From NCBI GenBank assembly GCA_963840665.1, contig CAWIZO010000005.1:124001-188000 (forward strand): a DNA stretch of 64,000 nt, written 5' to 3'. The notes beneath the pieces are model-generated. The model made no database searches and had not been told where the DNA came from. It saw only the letters and a list, made by a program, of their open reading frames with translations. Positions 18,318 through 27,221 of the stretch are shown here, piece by piece (position 1 is the stretch's first letter; the number at the start of each line of letters is the position of its first letter). The position numbers were made by a program, and so were the translations under genes. Source of the stretch: DATFTE01 sp963840665 (GTDB lineage: Bacteria; Acidobacteriota; Terriglobia; Terriglobales; Acidobacteriaceae).

Positions 18318-19611
18318 ATGACCTTCGAACTCTTCGTCGCAACCCGATACCTACGCGCGAAAAGAAGACAGGCTTTTATCGGCGTCATCACTGCCATCTC
18401 CATCCTCGGTGTGGCCGCGGGAGTCGCTTCCCTCATCATCGCTCTCGCCATTAACAACGGATTCCGCCAGGACCTGCAAAACAGCCTTCTACGTTCAACT
18501 TCGCAAGTGAATCTTCTACGGATTCAAAGCGACGGAATTAAAGACTGGCGTCCCCTGCTCGACCGTCTCTCGAAACAACCCCACGTCGTCGCCGCCGCTC
18601 CTGAAATCTACGAGCAAGTCTTGATCTCCCGCGGACCGCGCGCCCGCGGAGCCGTCCTCAAAGGGCTGATCCCTCTTACGAACGCAAAGTCAGCGATCTG
18701 TTGAACGCAATCAAGCAAGGCTCGCCCGATGCGCTGAATGAATCGTCAAACGAGACAAACCAACCAGCACCCGATCAATCCCCCTCATCCCTGAAGGCGT
18801 CGAGAACCGCATCGCCGCCATGCCGCCCATCATCCTCGGACAAGACATGGCCAACGAACTCGGAGCTACAGTCGGCTCGGTCGTGCTCGTCACCAGCCCT
18901 CAAGGAGAACTCACTCCCTTCGGCATGGTGCCCAAGTACAACCGCTTCCGCGTCGCGGGAATTTTCAACTCCGGCTTCTACGATTACGACAGCGCCTGGG
19001 CCTTCACCCGCCTCTCCGACGCACAACGCCTCTTCGGACTAGGCGACCTCGTCTCCGTCATCGAATTCAAAGTCGACGACATCTACAAGGCCGACCAGAT
19101 CGGCACGCAGCTCGAGCAAGCCGCCGGCACCGGCTTTATGGCCACCAACTGGATGGAGCAGAACAAAGCTCTCTTCCGCGCACTCAAGCTGGAACGAATC
19201 GTGACTTTCATCACCATCGGCCTGATCGTCCTGGTCGCCGCACTCAACATCCTGATCTCTCTGACCATGATGGTCATGGAGAAGACTCGCGACATCGCCG
19301 TCCTCATGTCGATGGGCACGCGCAAGTCACAAGTCCGCCGCCTGTTCATCGCCCAGGGACTGCTGATCGGCGTGATCGGCACCGCCATCGGTCTCGTGCT
19401 CGGCTACACTCTCTCCTACATCGGAGGCCACTACCACCTGCTCTCGCTCGCCCCCGAGGTCTACTCGATCGACTACGTCCCGTTCGCTCCGCGCATGATC
19501 GATGGCGTGCTGGTCGCGGTAGTAGCAGTAGGCGTTTCGCTCATTGCGACGCTCTATCCCTCATGGTCCGCAGCCAGAATCCTCCCAGCCGAGGCCCTGC
19601 GCTACGAATAG
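18318..19611 (+). pseudogene. LolC/LolE-type lipoprotein-releasing permease, two frameshifts
   Basis: Three frames combine into a ~430-residue FtsX-like permease. The N-terminal TM helix and MacB-type periplasmic start (MTFELFVATRYLRAKRRQAF to about 18680) come first. A middle segment follows (YERKVSDLLNAIKQGSPDALN). The C-terminal frame (from before MPPIILGQDMANELGA, 18820) has three TM helices (about 19195-19285, 19360-19430, 19500-19560) and ends PAEALRYE. Junctions are near 18683 and in the C-run near 18776; each needs one added base. Family role: extracting lipoproteins from the inner membrane with the LolD-like ATPase just downstream. Confidence 0.8.
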
Positions 19612-19685
19612 CCTTGTCAAATCCCTGTCAAAATTTCCCCACGCTTCCCCGGCAGTACCCCCCGTACCTCCTCAACCACCATATC

Positions 19686-19701
19686 TGTGACCATAGTCAC
19701 A
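19686..19701. promoter_or_regulatory. CRP/FNR-like binding site
   Basis: TGTGACCATAGTCACA is a perfect TGTGA-N6-TCACA palindrome, the CRP-family consensus. A TATACA at 19722-19727 would place its centre about 40 bases before a start site, the class II activator position, upstream of the LolD-like gene. Confidence 0.5.
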
Positions 19702-19831
19702 TTGTGCTCATAAATATTGGGTATACAGTCTTTTCAGCAGAGCTTCCCGGATCGGGAATTAAATACGCAGAGCTTCTACGTGTTTTAATGGAGTATCATC
19801 CGGACCCGCTTTGAGCCGAGGAGCCTGCTAT

Positions 19832-20545
19832 TTGCATCTAAGTAATCAAGAAAGCGTGTTGTGGGTTGAGGGTCTCAAGAAGACTTTTCGCTCCGGCGAG
19901 TCGGAACTCGTGCTCTTTGAAAATCTATCGTTTCACGTAGCCAAGGGAGAGATGGTTGCCATCGTAGGCGAATCGGGTGCCGGAAAGAGTACCCTTCTGC
20001 ACATCCTCAGCGCTCTTGATAGCGCTTCCGCAGGTGACGTATACTGCGCCCACTTGCGATTGAATTCGCTCTCCGAAAATGACGCCGCCGATTTTCGTAA
20101 CCGCGAGATCGGTTTCGTATGGCAGTTCCATTACCTGTTGCCGGAATTTACGGCGCTGGAAAACGTGGCCATGCCGCTCCTGGTTCGGGGGCAGTCCTGG
20201 CCGCAAGTCGAAGCAAAAGCTTCGCAGTGGCTGCGAGAAGTAGCACTTGAGCAGCGTTCGCATCATCGCTCCGGCGAACTTTCCGGGGGAGAACAGCAAC
20301 GGGTGGCTCTGGCCCGCGCGCTCATCACTCAGCCCAAGATCTTGCTGGCCGATGAGCCTACCGGGGACCTTGATAGCAAGACTGCGGACTCGGTTTTTGA
20401 TTTGATTTCCCGGCTCCATCGCGACTACCAGTTAACCTCTCTTATCGCTACCCACAATCTTGCTTTCGCCCGACGCTGCAATCGCGTGTTGCGGTTACAA
20501 CGTGGAGTGATCGAAGAGATCGTGCCGGCTTCTTTGCCGGCATAG
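19832..20545 (+). CDS. lolD: LolD-type ABC transporter ATPase
   Basis: 237 residues. ABC ATPase of the MacB/LolD class, expected to power lipoprotein release with the permease encoded upstream. Seen: Walker A GESGAGKST (about 46), Q-loop VWQFHYLLPEFTALEN, signature LSGGEQQR (about 150), Walker B ILLADEPTGD and the switch histidine ATHN. The TTG at 19832 is preferred over one at 19811 because GAGGAG at 19818-19823 lies 8 bases before it. It is ~220 bases downstream of the permease gene with its own putative CRP-like promoter. Confidence 0.88.
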   Translation: MHLSNQESVLWVEGLKKTFRSGESELVLFENLSFHVAKGEMVAIVGESGAGKSTLLHILSALDSASAGDVYCAHLRLNSLSENDAADFRNREIGFVWQFHYLLPEFTALENVAMPLLVRGQSWPQVEAKASQWLREVALEQRSHHRSGELSGGEQQRVALARALITQPKILLADEPTGDLDSKTADSVFDLISRLHRDYQLTSLIATHNLAFARRCNRVLRLQRGVIEEIVPASLPA

Positions 20546-20685
20546 CATCTTGGTGGAATTGACAAATTTGCCGTCTACGTGACGGAATGTACGAAACACT
20601 GTGGTTTGAGTGCAGCAGATTGCACTCGGCCATGGACGGGCGAAACGCGGGGTGTCACATAGCAACAAAGCACACGATTTCGTGT

Positions 20686-20715
20686 TTGGCGCTGTTGGCA
20701 CCGTGATTGCATAAT
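20686..20715 (+). promoter_or_regulatory. possible sigma-70 promoter of clpC
   Basis: TTGGCG (20686-20691), 18-base spacer, CATAAT (20710-20715), about 85 bases before the clpC start. Confidence 0.35.
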
Positions 20716-20801
20716 GTGGTGGGGACAAGGGGTTCCGCAGGAGAGGGCCGCAAGTTGTGACCCGCAGGTCTCCTCGGGGACTTCAGGGGAGAAGGGGCTA
20801 T

Positions 20802-23249
20802 ATGTTTGAACGCTATACGGAGAAAGCAAGGCGCGTCATCTTTTTCGCGCGTTATGAAGCCAGCCAGTTCGGGTCTCCTTATATTGAGACTGAGCACCTG
20901 CTGCTGGGGCTTCTGCGCGAAGATAAAGCCCTGACTAATCGTTTCCTGCGCTCTCACGCCTCAGTCGAGTCGATCCGCAAGCAGATTGAAGGACATACGA
21001 CCATCCGGGAGAAGGTTTCTACCTCGGTTGATCTCCCTTTAAGCAACGAGTGCAAGCGCGTTCTGGCCTATGCCGCCGAAGAAGCCGAACGGTTAAGCCA
21101 TAAACATATTGGTACAGAACATCTCCTTTTGGGACTGCTGCGCGAAGAGAAGTGCTTTGCGGCTGAAATCCTTCATGAGCGGGGATTGCGCCTCTCCACC
21201 ATCCGGGAGGAACTCGCCCGCACCAGCCAGGAGAAAGCTCAACCCCAGCGCCAGCGTGAGAGTTCCCTGCTGAGCGAGTTTTCCCGCGACCTGACCCAGG
21301 CCGCGATGGACACGCAGCTCGATCCGCTCGTCGGCCGCGAAGGCGAACTTGAGCGCGTCATCCAGATCCTCTGTCGCCGCACCAAGAACAATCCGGTGCT
21401 GATCGGCGAGCCTGGCGTCGGCAAAACTGCCATCGTCGAAGGATTGGCCCAGCGCATCGCCGACGGCGAAGTTCCCTCATTCCTCGCCGACAAACGCATC
21501 CTGGCACTCGATCTTTCGCTGATCGTCGCCGGCACCAAGTATCGCGGACAGTTTGAAGAGCGTCTGAAGACCATCATGAAAGAACTGATGGAATCGCAGA
21601 ACGCCATCATCTTTATCGATGAGCTTCACACTCTGGTCGGCGCAGGCTCAGCCGAGGGTTCGCTCGACGCCGCCAACATTCTGAAGCCCGCGCTTTCCCG
21701 CGGCGAGATTCAGTGCATCGGCGCAACCACGCCGGGCGAATATCGCAAGTCGATCGAGAAAGACCGCTCGCTCGAACGGCGCTTCCAGGCCGTCAAGGTT
21801 CCGCCTCCGAACGAAGTGGATGCCACCAAGATTCTGTTTGGGATCAAAGACCGCTATGAGAAATTCCACGCGGTCACCTATACCGACGATTCCATCAACT
21901 TCGCGGTGTCACATTCGAACCGCTATATTCCGGATCGTTTCCTTCCCGATAAGGCTATCGACTTGATCGACGAAGCCGGCGCTCGCGTTAAACTGCGTCA
22001 GACTTCGTTGCCCGAAGAGATCACCGAAGTCCAGAAGCGCATCAAGTTCATCGTCCACCGTATGGAGAACGCCATCGCGAACCACGAGTTCGAGAAGGCG
22101 CGCTTCTACTCTGACGAAGAACGCAAGGAGCGCGAGAACCTGCGCGCCCTTCGCGAAAAATACCACCTCGATGAATCCTCCACGGGCGTTGTCGGTCGGG
22201 AGGACATCGAGGACGTGGTATCGCGCTGGACCGGCGTCCCTGTCACATCCATTAAAGAAGAAGAAACTCAGAAGCTGCTGCGCATTGAGGAAGAGCTGCA
22301 CAAGCGCGTGATCTCGCAAGACAAATCGATCAGCGCTCTGGCTCGCGCCATCCGCCGCAGCCGCGCCGGACTGAAGAACCCGAACCGCCCCATCGGCTCG
22401 TTCCTGTTCCTCGGACCAACGGGCGTCGGCAAAACCGAAGTCGCCCGCACCCTCGCTCAGTTCATGTTCGGCACCGAAAAGGCCCTGGTCCGGTTCGATA
22501 TGTCCGAGTTCATGGAAAAGCACTCGGTCTCGAAGCTGATCGGCTCGCCTCCGGGATACGTGGGCTATGAAGAAGGCGGACAGCTTACCGAACGCGTGAA
22601 GCGCGCGCCTTACTCCGTCGTCCTGCTCGACGAAATCGAGAAAGCGCATCCTGACGTCTTCAACATCCTCTTACAGGTCTTTGAAGACGGACACCTGACC
22701 GACGGCTTGGGCAACACCGTCGATTTCAAGAATACGGTCATCATCATGACTTCGAATATTGGCGCACGTCACTTGCAGCGCCGCGAAGGTCTCGGCTTCC
22801 AGTCGTCGAAGGAAGACATGATCTCGGAAAAAGTTGAAGACCTGGTGAAGAACGAGGTGAAGCGCACCTTCAACCCCGAGTTCCTGAACCGTCTTGATGA
22901 AGTTATTCTGTTCCAGGCTTTGAGTGAGCAGGATCTGATCCAGATTCTCGAACTCATGGTCAACCAGCTGAACCAGAACCTGGCGCAGAAATCGATTACC
23001 GTGACCGTGACCGATGAAGCCAAGAAGTGGATCCTCGCGCAAACACTCACCGACCGCAGCTATGGCGCACGCCCGCTACGCAGAGCGCTGCAGAAGTACA
23101 TCGAAGATCCGCTCTCGGAAGCTCTGATTCAGGGAACGATCACCACGCGCCCGGCATTCATCGAAGTCTTCCTCGACGGAGACAAGCTCTACTACCGTCC
23201 AGTCGACTCCCAAGAAACCGCCGGAGTGCTGTTGTACGAAAACAGCTAG
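20802..23249 (+). CDS. clpC: ClpC-type AAA+ chaperone-protease ATPase
   Basis: 815 residues. Hexameric unfoldase that feeds substrates to ClpP. Domains: double Clp N-repeat (about 1-145; FARYEASQFGSPYIETEHLL and AEEAERLSHKHIGTEHLLLG), first AAA+ with Walker A GEPGVGKTA (about 202), a UVR-like middle segment (NAIANHEFEKARFYSDEERK), and second AAA+ with Walker A GPTGVGKTE (about 537) and RFDMSEFMEKHSVSKLIG. The ATG at 20802 matches the family start MFERYTEKARR and follows GGGGAGAAGGGG; a GTG at 20757 would add 15 atypical residues. The ATP and arginine-finger motifs look complete. Confidence 0.95.
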   Translation: MFERYTEKARRVIFFARYEASQFGSPYIETEHLLLGLLREDKALTNRFLRSHASVESIRKQIEGHTTIREKVSTSVDLPLSNECKRVLAYAAEEAERLSHKHIGTEHLLLGLLREEKCFAAEILHERGLRLSTIREELARTSQEKAQPQRQRESSLLSEFSRDLTQAAMDTQLDPLVGREGELERVIQILCRRTKNNPVLIGEPGVGKTAIVEGLAQRIADGEVPSFLADKRILALDLSLIVAGTKYRGQFEERLKTIMKELMESQNAIIFIDELHTLVGAGSAEGSLDAANILKPALSRGEIQCIGATTPGEYRKSIEKDRSLERRFQAVKVPPPNEVDATKILFGIKDRYEKFHAVTYTDDSINFAVSHSNRYIPDRFLPDKAIDLIDEAGARVKLRQTSLPEEITEVQKRIKFIVHRMENAIANHEFEKARFYSDEERKERENLRALREKYHLDESSTGVVGREDIEDVVSRWTGVPVTSIKEEETQKLLRIEEELHKRVISQDKSISALARAIRRSRAGLKNPNRPIGSFLFLGPTGVGKTEVARTLAQFMFGTEKALVRFDMSEFMEKHSVSKLIGSPPGYVGYEEGGQLTERVKRAPYSVVLLDEIEKAHPDVFNILLQVFEDGHLTDGLGNTVDFKNTVIIMTSNIGARHLQRREGLGFQSSKEDMISEKVEDLVKNEVKRTFNPEFLNRLDEVILFQALSEQDLIQILELMVNQLNQNLAQKSITVTVTDEAKKWILAQTLTDRSYGARPLRRALQKYIEDPLSEALIQGTITTRPAFIEVFLDGDKLYYRPVDSQETAGVLLYENS

Positions 23250-23254
23250 AAGCC

Positions 23255-23305
23255 GTCAGCTCTCAGCCATCAGCCGTCAGTGAAAACTGGCGGCTTTTGT
23301 TTTTG
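23255..23305 (+). terminator. clpC terminator built from a heptamer array
   Basis: Period-7 units GTCAGCT, CTCAGCC, ATCAGCC, GTCAGTG begin 5 bases after the stop. The last unit forms GCCGTCAGT-GAAA-ACTGGCGGC (9-bp stem, one G-T pair, GNRA loop) followed by TTTTGTTTTT: a complete rho-independent terminator. Confidence 0.8.
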
Positions 23306-23333
23306 GTGAGCGCAAAGACCTTCGCCACGGATC

Positions 23334-23400
23334 TTCACCGATCAACACAGATAAAAGCCTCAAGGAATCATCCGTGTTGATCCGTGGAAATCCGTGGCAC
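23334..23400. repeat. CACGGATC...GATCCGTG dispersed inverted repeat
   Basis: CCACGGATCTTCACCGATC (left) and GTTGATCCGTGGAAATCCGTGG (right) are imperfect complements around an ACACAGATAAAAG core, a repeat type common in environmental bacterial genomes. Its right arm supplies the last codons of the WYL regulator gene. Confidence 0.6.
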
Positions 23401-24339
23401 GATTTTGTCTGCCATCCCCCGCACCTCTTCCCGCACCCGTTCCCGCAAACTCTCCGGCTCGACCACCTCCGCCCCTGCCCCCATCCCCAGCACCACGAAC
23501 GCCGCCTCCTCGGGATGATCGAACGTCATCTTCACCATCTCCCATCCCTCGCCACTTTCAAGTTCTTCCATCTTCATCCAGCGTTTCATTCCCGCGGCGG
23601 TCCGAGAGGACAGTCGGAGCGTCACCTCGATCTTTCGCCAGCCCTCGCGAAAACGCTCCGTTGAAGCCCGCCAGTGCTCGCCCAGATCGAAGTGCGCAGG
23701 ACGCACGCACGCTTTCTCCAATACCTTCGCTGCCTGAATGCGCGACACGCGAAACGTGCGCAGCCCCGCGGAAGTCTGCGCCACCAGATACCACGTGCTC
23801 CCCTTCGCCACCAGCCCCAGCGGATCGACCACCCGCACCGACTGTTCTCCGCGCGGCTTCTGATAGTTGATGCGCAACTTGCGGTCGTGCGTCACCGCGT
23901 CCTGCACCACGGGGAGCAGCGCCAAGTCTTCGCTGGTCCCGCGCCAGGCGGATGTGTCCACATAAAGCCGCTGCCGGATCGATGCTGCCTGCTCGCGCAT
24001 GCCTCCCGGCATCGCCGCCATCAGTTTCCCAAGGGCCCGCTCGGCCGCCGCAGCCAGCCGCGTGTCTCCAATAATCCGCGGCTGCGACATCAGCAGCGCG
24101 CGCAGCTCGACTTCGTCGAGACCGGGCACCTGTGTGCGCCAGCCTTCGTCGAGCTGCCATCCACCTTGCGCCCCGCGCAGCGCAAATACCGGTACGCCCG
24201 ACGCGCTCAGCGCCTCCATATCGCGATGCACCGTACGCGCCGAAACCTCCAGCCGCTCCGCCAGTTCGCGCCCGCTAAGCCGCCCGTGGGCCTGCAACAA
24301 TAACAACGCTGACAGTAGCCGTTCCGACTTCAACTTCAC
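23368..24339 (-). CDS. YafY-type WYL-domain transcriptional regulator
   Basis: 323 residues: N-terminal winged HTH of the DeoR/HTH_11 type (RLLSALLLLQAHGRLSGREL, SARTVHRDMEALSASG, about 5-55), then a WYL domain (residues about 140-215, with STWYLVAQ as the WYL-like core) and a C-terminal WCX-like extension. WYL domains bind nucleic acid or nucleotide ligands. It is divergent from a DinB gene across a 19-base palindrome, so autorepression and control of that gene are likely. The last nine residues (ISTDQHG) come from a dispersed repeat, so the C-terminus was extended by it. Confidence 0.88.
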   Translation of the reverse strand: MKLKSERLLSALLLLQAHGRLSGRELAERLEVSARTVHRDMEALSASGVPVFALRGAQGGWQLDEGWRTQVPGLDEVELRALLMSQPRIIGDTRLAAAAERALGKLMAAMPGGMREQAASIRQRLYVDTSAWRGTSEDLALLPVVQDAVTHDRKLRINYQKPRGEQSVRVVDPLGLVAKGSTWYLVAQTSAGLRTFRVSRIQAAKVLEKACVRPAHFDLGEHWRASTERFREGWRKIEVTLRLSSRTAAGMKRWMKMEELESGEGWEMVKMTFDHPEEAAFVVLGMGAGAEVVEPESLRERVREEVRGMADKIVPRISTDQHG

Positions 24340-24361
24340 CTCTCAAAATTAATCCGGTAAT

Positions 24362-24380
24362 TATGACACGCTCTGTCATA
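24362..24380. promoter_or_regulatory. operator palindrome between WYL regulator and DinB gene
   Basis: TATGACA-CGCTC-TGTCATA: perfect 7-base arms with a 5-base spacer, 22 bases from the regulator start and 60 bases before the DinB start. Binding by the WYL protein is inferred. Confidence 0.55.
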
Positions 24381-24440
24381 TATGCCCTTTTATTCTCGTT
24401 CTCGACATTACGGGCTGCCGCCCTCACAGGAGAAGACATT

Positions 24441-24947
24441 ATGAAATTGACGGAGTTCTTGCTGGAAGAATTGAAACGCGAAACCCCCGGCACACGCCAA
24501 GCCCTCGAGCGCGTGCCTGAAGGACACAACGACTGGAAGCCGCACGATAAGTCTATGCCGCTCGGAAACCTGGCGAATCTCTGCGCCACCATGCCCTCTT
24601 GGCTTGAGATCATCATCAACAGCGACGAGTTTGACATCGCCCCTGCCGCCGGACGCGAGCGTCCCCCGGTTCCCAAGACTCGCAAAGAACTCGTTGCCGC
24701 CCTCGAGGAATCGGTCGCCAAAGGACGTAAAGCCCTCGAAAGCACCAACGACGACCACCTCATGAAGCCCTGGAAGCTTCTCGCCAACGGACACGTCATG
24801 TCCGAAGAGCCCCGCTATGTCGTCATCAGCGAAACCTTCAACCACTTGGCCCACCATCGCGGGCAACTCACGGTCTACCTTCGTCTCAACAACGCTTCGG
24901 TACCGGCCATCTATGGACCCTCGGCAGATGAAGGAAAGGCAGCATAA
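24441..24947 (+). CDS. DinB-family protein, divergent from its probable regulator
   Basis: 168 residues. DinB-like four-helix bundle with the C-terminal ETFNHLAHHRGQLTVYLR metal motif (HxxxHR); NLANLCATMPSW lies where the first histidine usually is, so that ligand may be missing. The ATG at 24441 is chosen for AGGAGA at 24428-24433 and the family start MKLTEFLLEELKRE; an upstream ATG at 24363 would lie inside the operator. Pairing of WYL regulators with DinB proteins is recurrent in bacteria. Function unknown. Confidence 0.85.
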   Translation: MKLTEFLLEELKRETPGTRQALERVPEGHNDWKPHDKSMPLGNLANLCATMPSWLEIIINSDEFDIAPAAGRERPPVPKTRKELVAALEESVAKGRKALESTNDDHLMKPWKLLANGHVMSEEPRYVVISETFNHLAHHRGQLTVYLRLNNASVPAIYGPSADEGKAA

Positions 24948-25103
24948 CCGCGGGAGCCTATCAAGAGCCGACGAAGGAACAATTGTGAAAACCCGAGCAA
25001 AATCATCTCTGGACGGGCGTGCAGCCCCGCACGTCCCGCTTCTTTTGCGACTTATGGCAGCGGCCCCGAATCAAAATCAGAGCCCGCCAGACTCGAGGCC
25101 GCC

Positions 25104-25463
25104 ATGGACAAAATCAACATCGCCCAGAAGTTCTCCCAGATCCACGACCACTACAAGCCCCGCATCGCCGCCGAACTCAACGGACAGCAAGTAAAGCTGG
25201 TGAAGTTCAAGGGCGAATTCGTCTTCCATCATCACGACAACGAAGACGAGATGTTTCTGGTGGTCAAAGGCCGCTTCCGCATGGATTTCCGCGATCGCCA
25301 GGTTTGGATCGAAGAGGGAGAATTCATCGTCATTCCCCGTGGCCTCGAGCATCGGCCCGTAGCCGAAGAAGAAGTCTCGGTCATCCTGTTCGAACCCGCC
25401 ACCACGCTAAACACGGGAAACGTGGAAAACAACTTGACTCAACACGAACTAGAGCGTGTCTAG
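25104..25463 (+). CDS. small cupin-domain protein
   Basis: 119 residues, a single cupin barrel. Motif 1 is HHHDNEDEMFLVVKGRF (three His and a Glu as metal ligands) and motif 2 is FIVIPRGLEHRPVA (a His). Such one-domain cupins bind a metal and act as isomerases, dioxygenases or sensors; nothing here identifies the reaction. The next gene, 63 bases downstream, encodes a glutaredoxin and they may be co-transcribed. Confidence 0.85.
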   Translation: MDKINIAQKFSQIHDHYKPRIAAELNGQQVKLVKFKGEFVFHHHDNEDEMFLVVKGRFRMDFRDRQVWIEEGEFIVIPRGLEHRPVAEEEVSVILFEPATTLNTGNVENNLTQHELERV

Positions 25464-25526
25464 GTTTTCTCAGCGAACTTTATGGCACTTCTTTGGGTCC
25501 TCTGCGTTTAAAATCTTTCTCTGGCC

Positions 25527-25784
25527 ATGGATATCACCGTCTACTCCGCCTTCTGGTGCCCCGACTGCCGCATTGCCAAGCGCTTTCTCCAGAAGCACAA
25601 CCTGCCCTTCAAAGACATAGACATCGAAACCACACCCGGCGCAGCCGAAGAGGTCATCAAGCAGACCGGCAAACGCGCCATCCCGCAGTTTGTGATTGAC
25701 GGCGAATGGATACAGCCCTACCGCGTCGGCGCAGGCTTTCTTTACGAGGAAATGGCCAAGCGCCTGGGAGTTACCGAAAGGTAG
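25527..25784 (+). CDS. glutaredoxin-like thiol-disulfide protein
   Basis: 85 residues, the size of a minimal glutaredoxin/mycoredoxin. The active site is WCPDC (residues 10-14), with the cis-proline region RAIPQFVIDGEW and the C-terminal helix. WCPDC resembles actinobacterial mycoredoxins (CxxC, dithiol chemistry) more than classical CPYC. Expected role: cytosolic reduction of mixed disulfides; the electron donor is not known. Confidence 0.85.
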   Translation: MDITVYSAFWCPDCRIAKRFLQKHNLPFKDIDIETTPGAAEEVIKQTGKRAIPQFVIDGEWIQPYRVGAGFLYEEMAKRLGVTER

Positions 25785-25913
25785 GTTTCGCCCCGCATTC
25801 GCCCCCCACCGGGTCATCGCCCTCCGTACCGTGGAACAAATCCCCCCTAAGCTGCACCATAGCTTCAGCCTGGCCGGACTTCCTCCCCGTGAATTGGCAG
25901 GCGCCAATTGCCC

Positions 25914-26927
25914 ATGAGCGAACAACAGCAGCCGTTGGAAGAAGAGCCGGTTTGTACCATCTGGTCGCGAATGATGCAGGGGATCCTCGGCGCAGCCCTG
26001 ATTGTGGGGACCGGTTTCATGGTCCACTTTTACGCGCCCCAGCCCAGCGACGACAATCTTAAAGACCAGGTGCAGCAGCTTCATCATCAGGTCGAACAGA
26101 TCAAGCAAGAGCAAGCCATGCCGGTCATGGTCCTGAACCGTTACCGCAACTCCATTTGCTACATTTTCGGCGTCTATAACGTCGGGTTCCCGAACCAGAA
26201 GCCCGCTCTGCGCGCCCGCATTTCTGGAACCGGATTCGTGGTTGGCGATGGACTGCTCGCCACCAACCGCCATGTCGCCGAGCCGTGGTTTGGCGATCCC
26301 GACTCTGACGCATTGATTCAAAAGGGCGCGACGCCGCAGCTCGAAAAGCTGCTGGCCTATTTTCCCGGATTTCCCACGCCTCTGAACGTCACCCCCACGG
26401 TGCTTTCCGGCCGAGGCGATGTTGCCGTTCTTCAGGTGGAAGACACGCCCGACGTGCATAATCTCAGGCCTTTACCCCTTGCCGAAGCTCCTTCGAATCC
26501 CGGAGAGCTGGTCGCCGTCGTGGGATATCCCATGGGCGTGCTCGGTATGGTGGCCAAGTCTCCGCCAGCGGTTTACGACAAACTCGCTTATCGTCATGAC
26601 GATGCCGGCGCCGCAGGAGAATTAGCCGCGCTCTCGCTGATTCGGCCTTCAGCCACTTGCGGACACCTCGGCGACGTCGTTGGCGACAAACTGATCTATG
26701 ACGCGCCCACTGCGCATGGCGGAAGCGGCGGCCCGGTCTTCAATTCCCATGGCGAAGTGATTGGCATCAATGCCGCTTACATCGATGGCTTTTCCGGAGG
26801 CACGCTTGGCGTCACTATCGACACCTTGCGCCCCTTGATCGCCGCCGCCGAAAAGAAGCTGGCTAGACCGGAGCCAACGCAACCAGCGGCAAGTCAGGAA
26901 AAGATCATTCAGACCGGCCAGCACTAG
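25914..26927 (+). CDS. membrane-anchored trypsin-like serine protease
   Basis: 337 residues: an N-terminal TM helix (about 22-40), a short coiled coil (DNLKDQVQQLHHQVEQIKQE), then a trypsin-like fold. Catalytic residues can be placed at LATNRHVAEPW (His), GRGDVAVLQV (Asp) and HGGSGGPVF (Ser). There is no PDZ domain, unlike the HtrA-like protein at 39.7 kb. It probably faces the periplasm in quality control or signalling. ATG at 25914 is preferred to the in-frame TTG two codons earlier; no strong ribosome site is visible. Confidence 0.85.
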   Translation: MSEQQQPLEEEPVCTIWSRMMQGILGAALIVGTGFMVHFYAPQPSDDNLKDQVQQLHHQVEQIKQEQAMPVMVLNRYRNSICYIFGVYNVGFPNQKPALRARISGTGFVVGDGLLATNRHVAEPWFGDPDSDALIQKGATPQLEKLLAYFPGFPTPLNVTPTVLSGRGDVAVLQVEDTPDVHNLRPLPLAEAPSNPGELVAVVGYPMGVLGMVAKSPPAVYDKLAYRHDDAGAAGELAALSLIRPSATCGHLGDVVGDKLIYDAPTAHGGSGGPVFNSHGEVIGINAAYIDGFSGGTLGVTIDTLRPLIAAAEKKLARPEPTQPAASQEKIIQTGQH

Positions 26928-27221
26928 ACTGACCTCGAATCAGTCGGCTTTCCCCTTTGTGTGCAAGGACTTGCGCGGACTAGTTTCCGCTCGACCCTGG
27001 CGAGCAGGCCTCCAGAATCGAAGAAGTCTTGTAGAATCAGGTACTTTCAGCTCCAAGCCAATTTCTCATATTTTGGTATTGGGACTGCACTCACAGTAGT
27101 CCCCGCTTGGGCTCCGCGCTGCGGCGTCCGAGTTCTGCTTGTCTGCCAAGAATCAAGCTTAGCGCGCGGAGATCCGGGTCTGGGACCGGTTTGAGCGGCC
27201 TGTGCCTATTGAGGACGGTGT
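26928..27221. other. intergenic region, nothing recognised
   Basis: About 290 bases between the protease and the first Ig-like lipoprotein. It probably holds the lipoprotein promoter, but I see no clear box, repeat or RNA. Confidence 0.4.

Noticed and set aside
25470..26459. Reverse ORF of 329 codons over the glutaredoxin and protease genes
   Set aside because: Antisense to genes with clear catalytic motifs.
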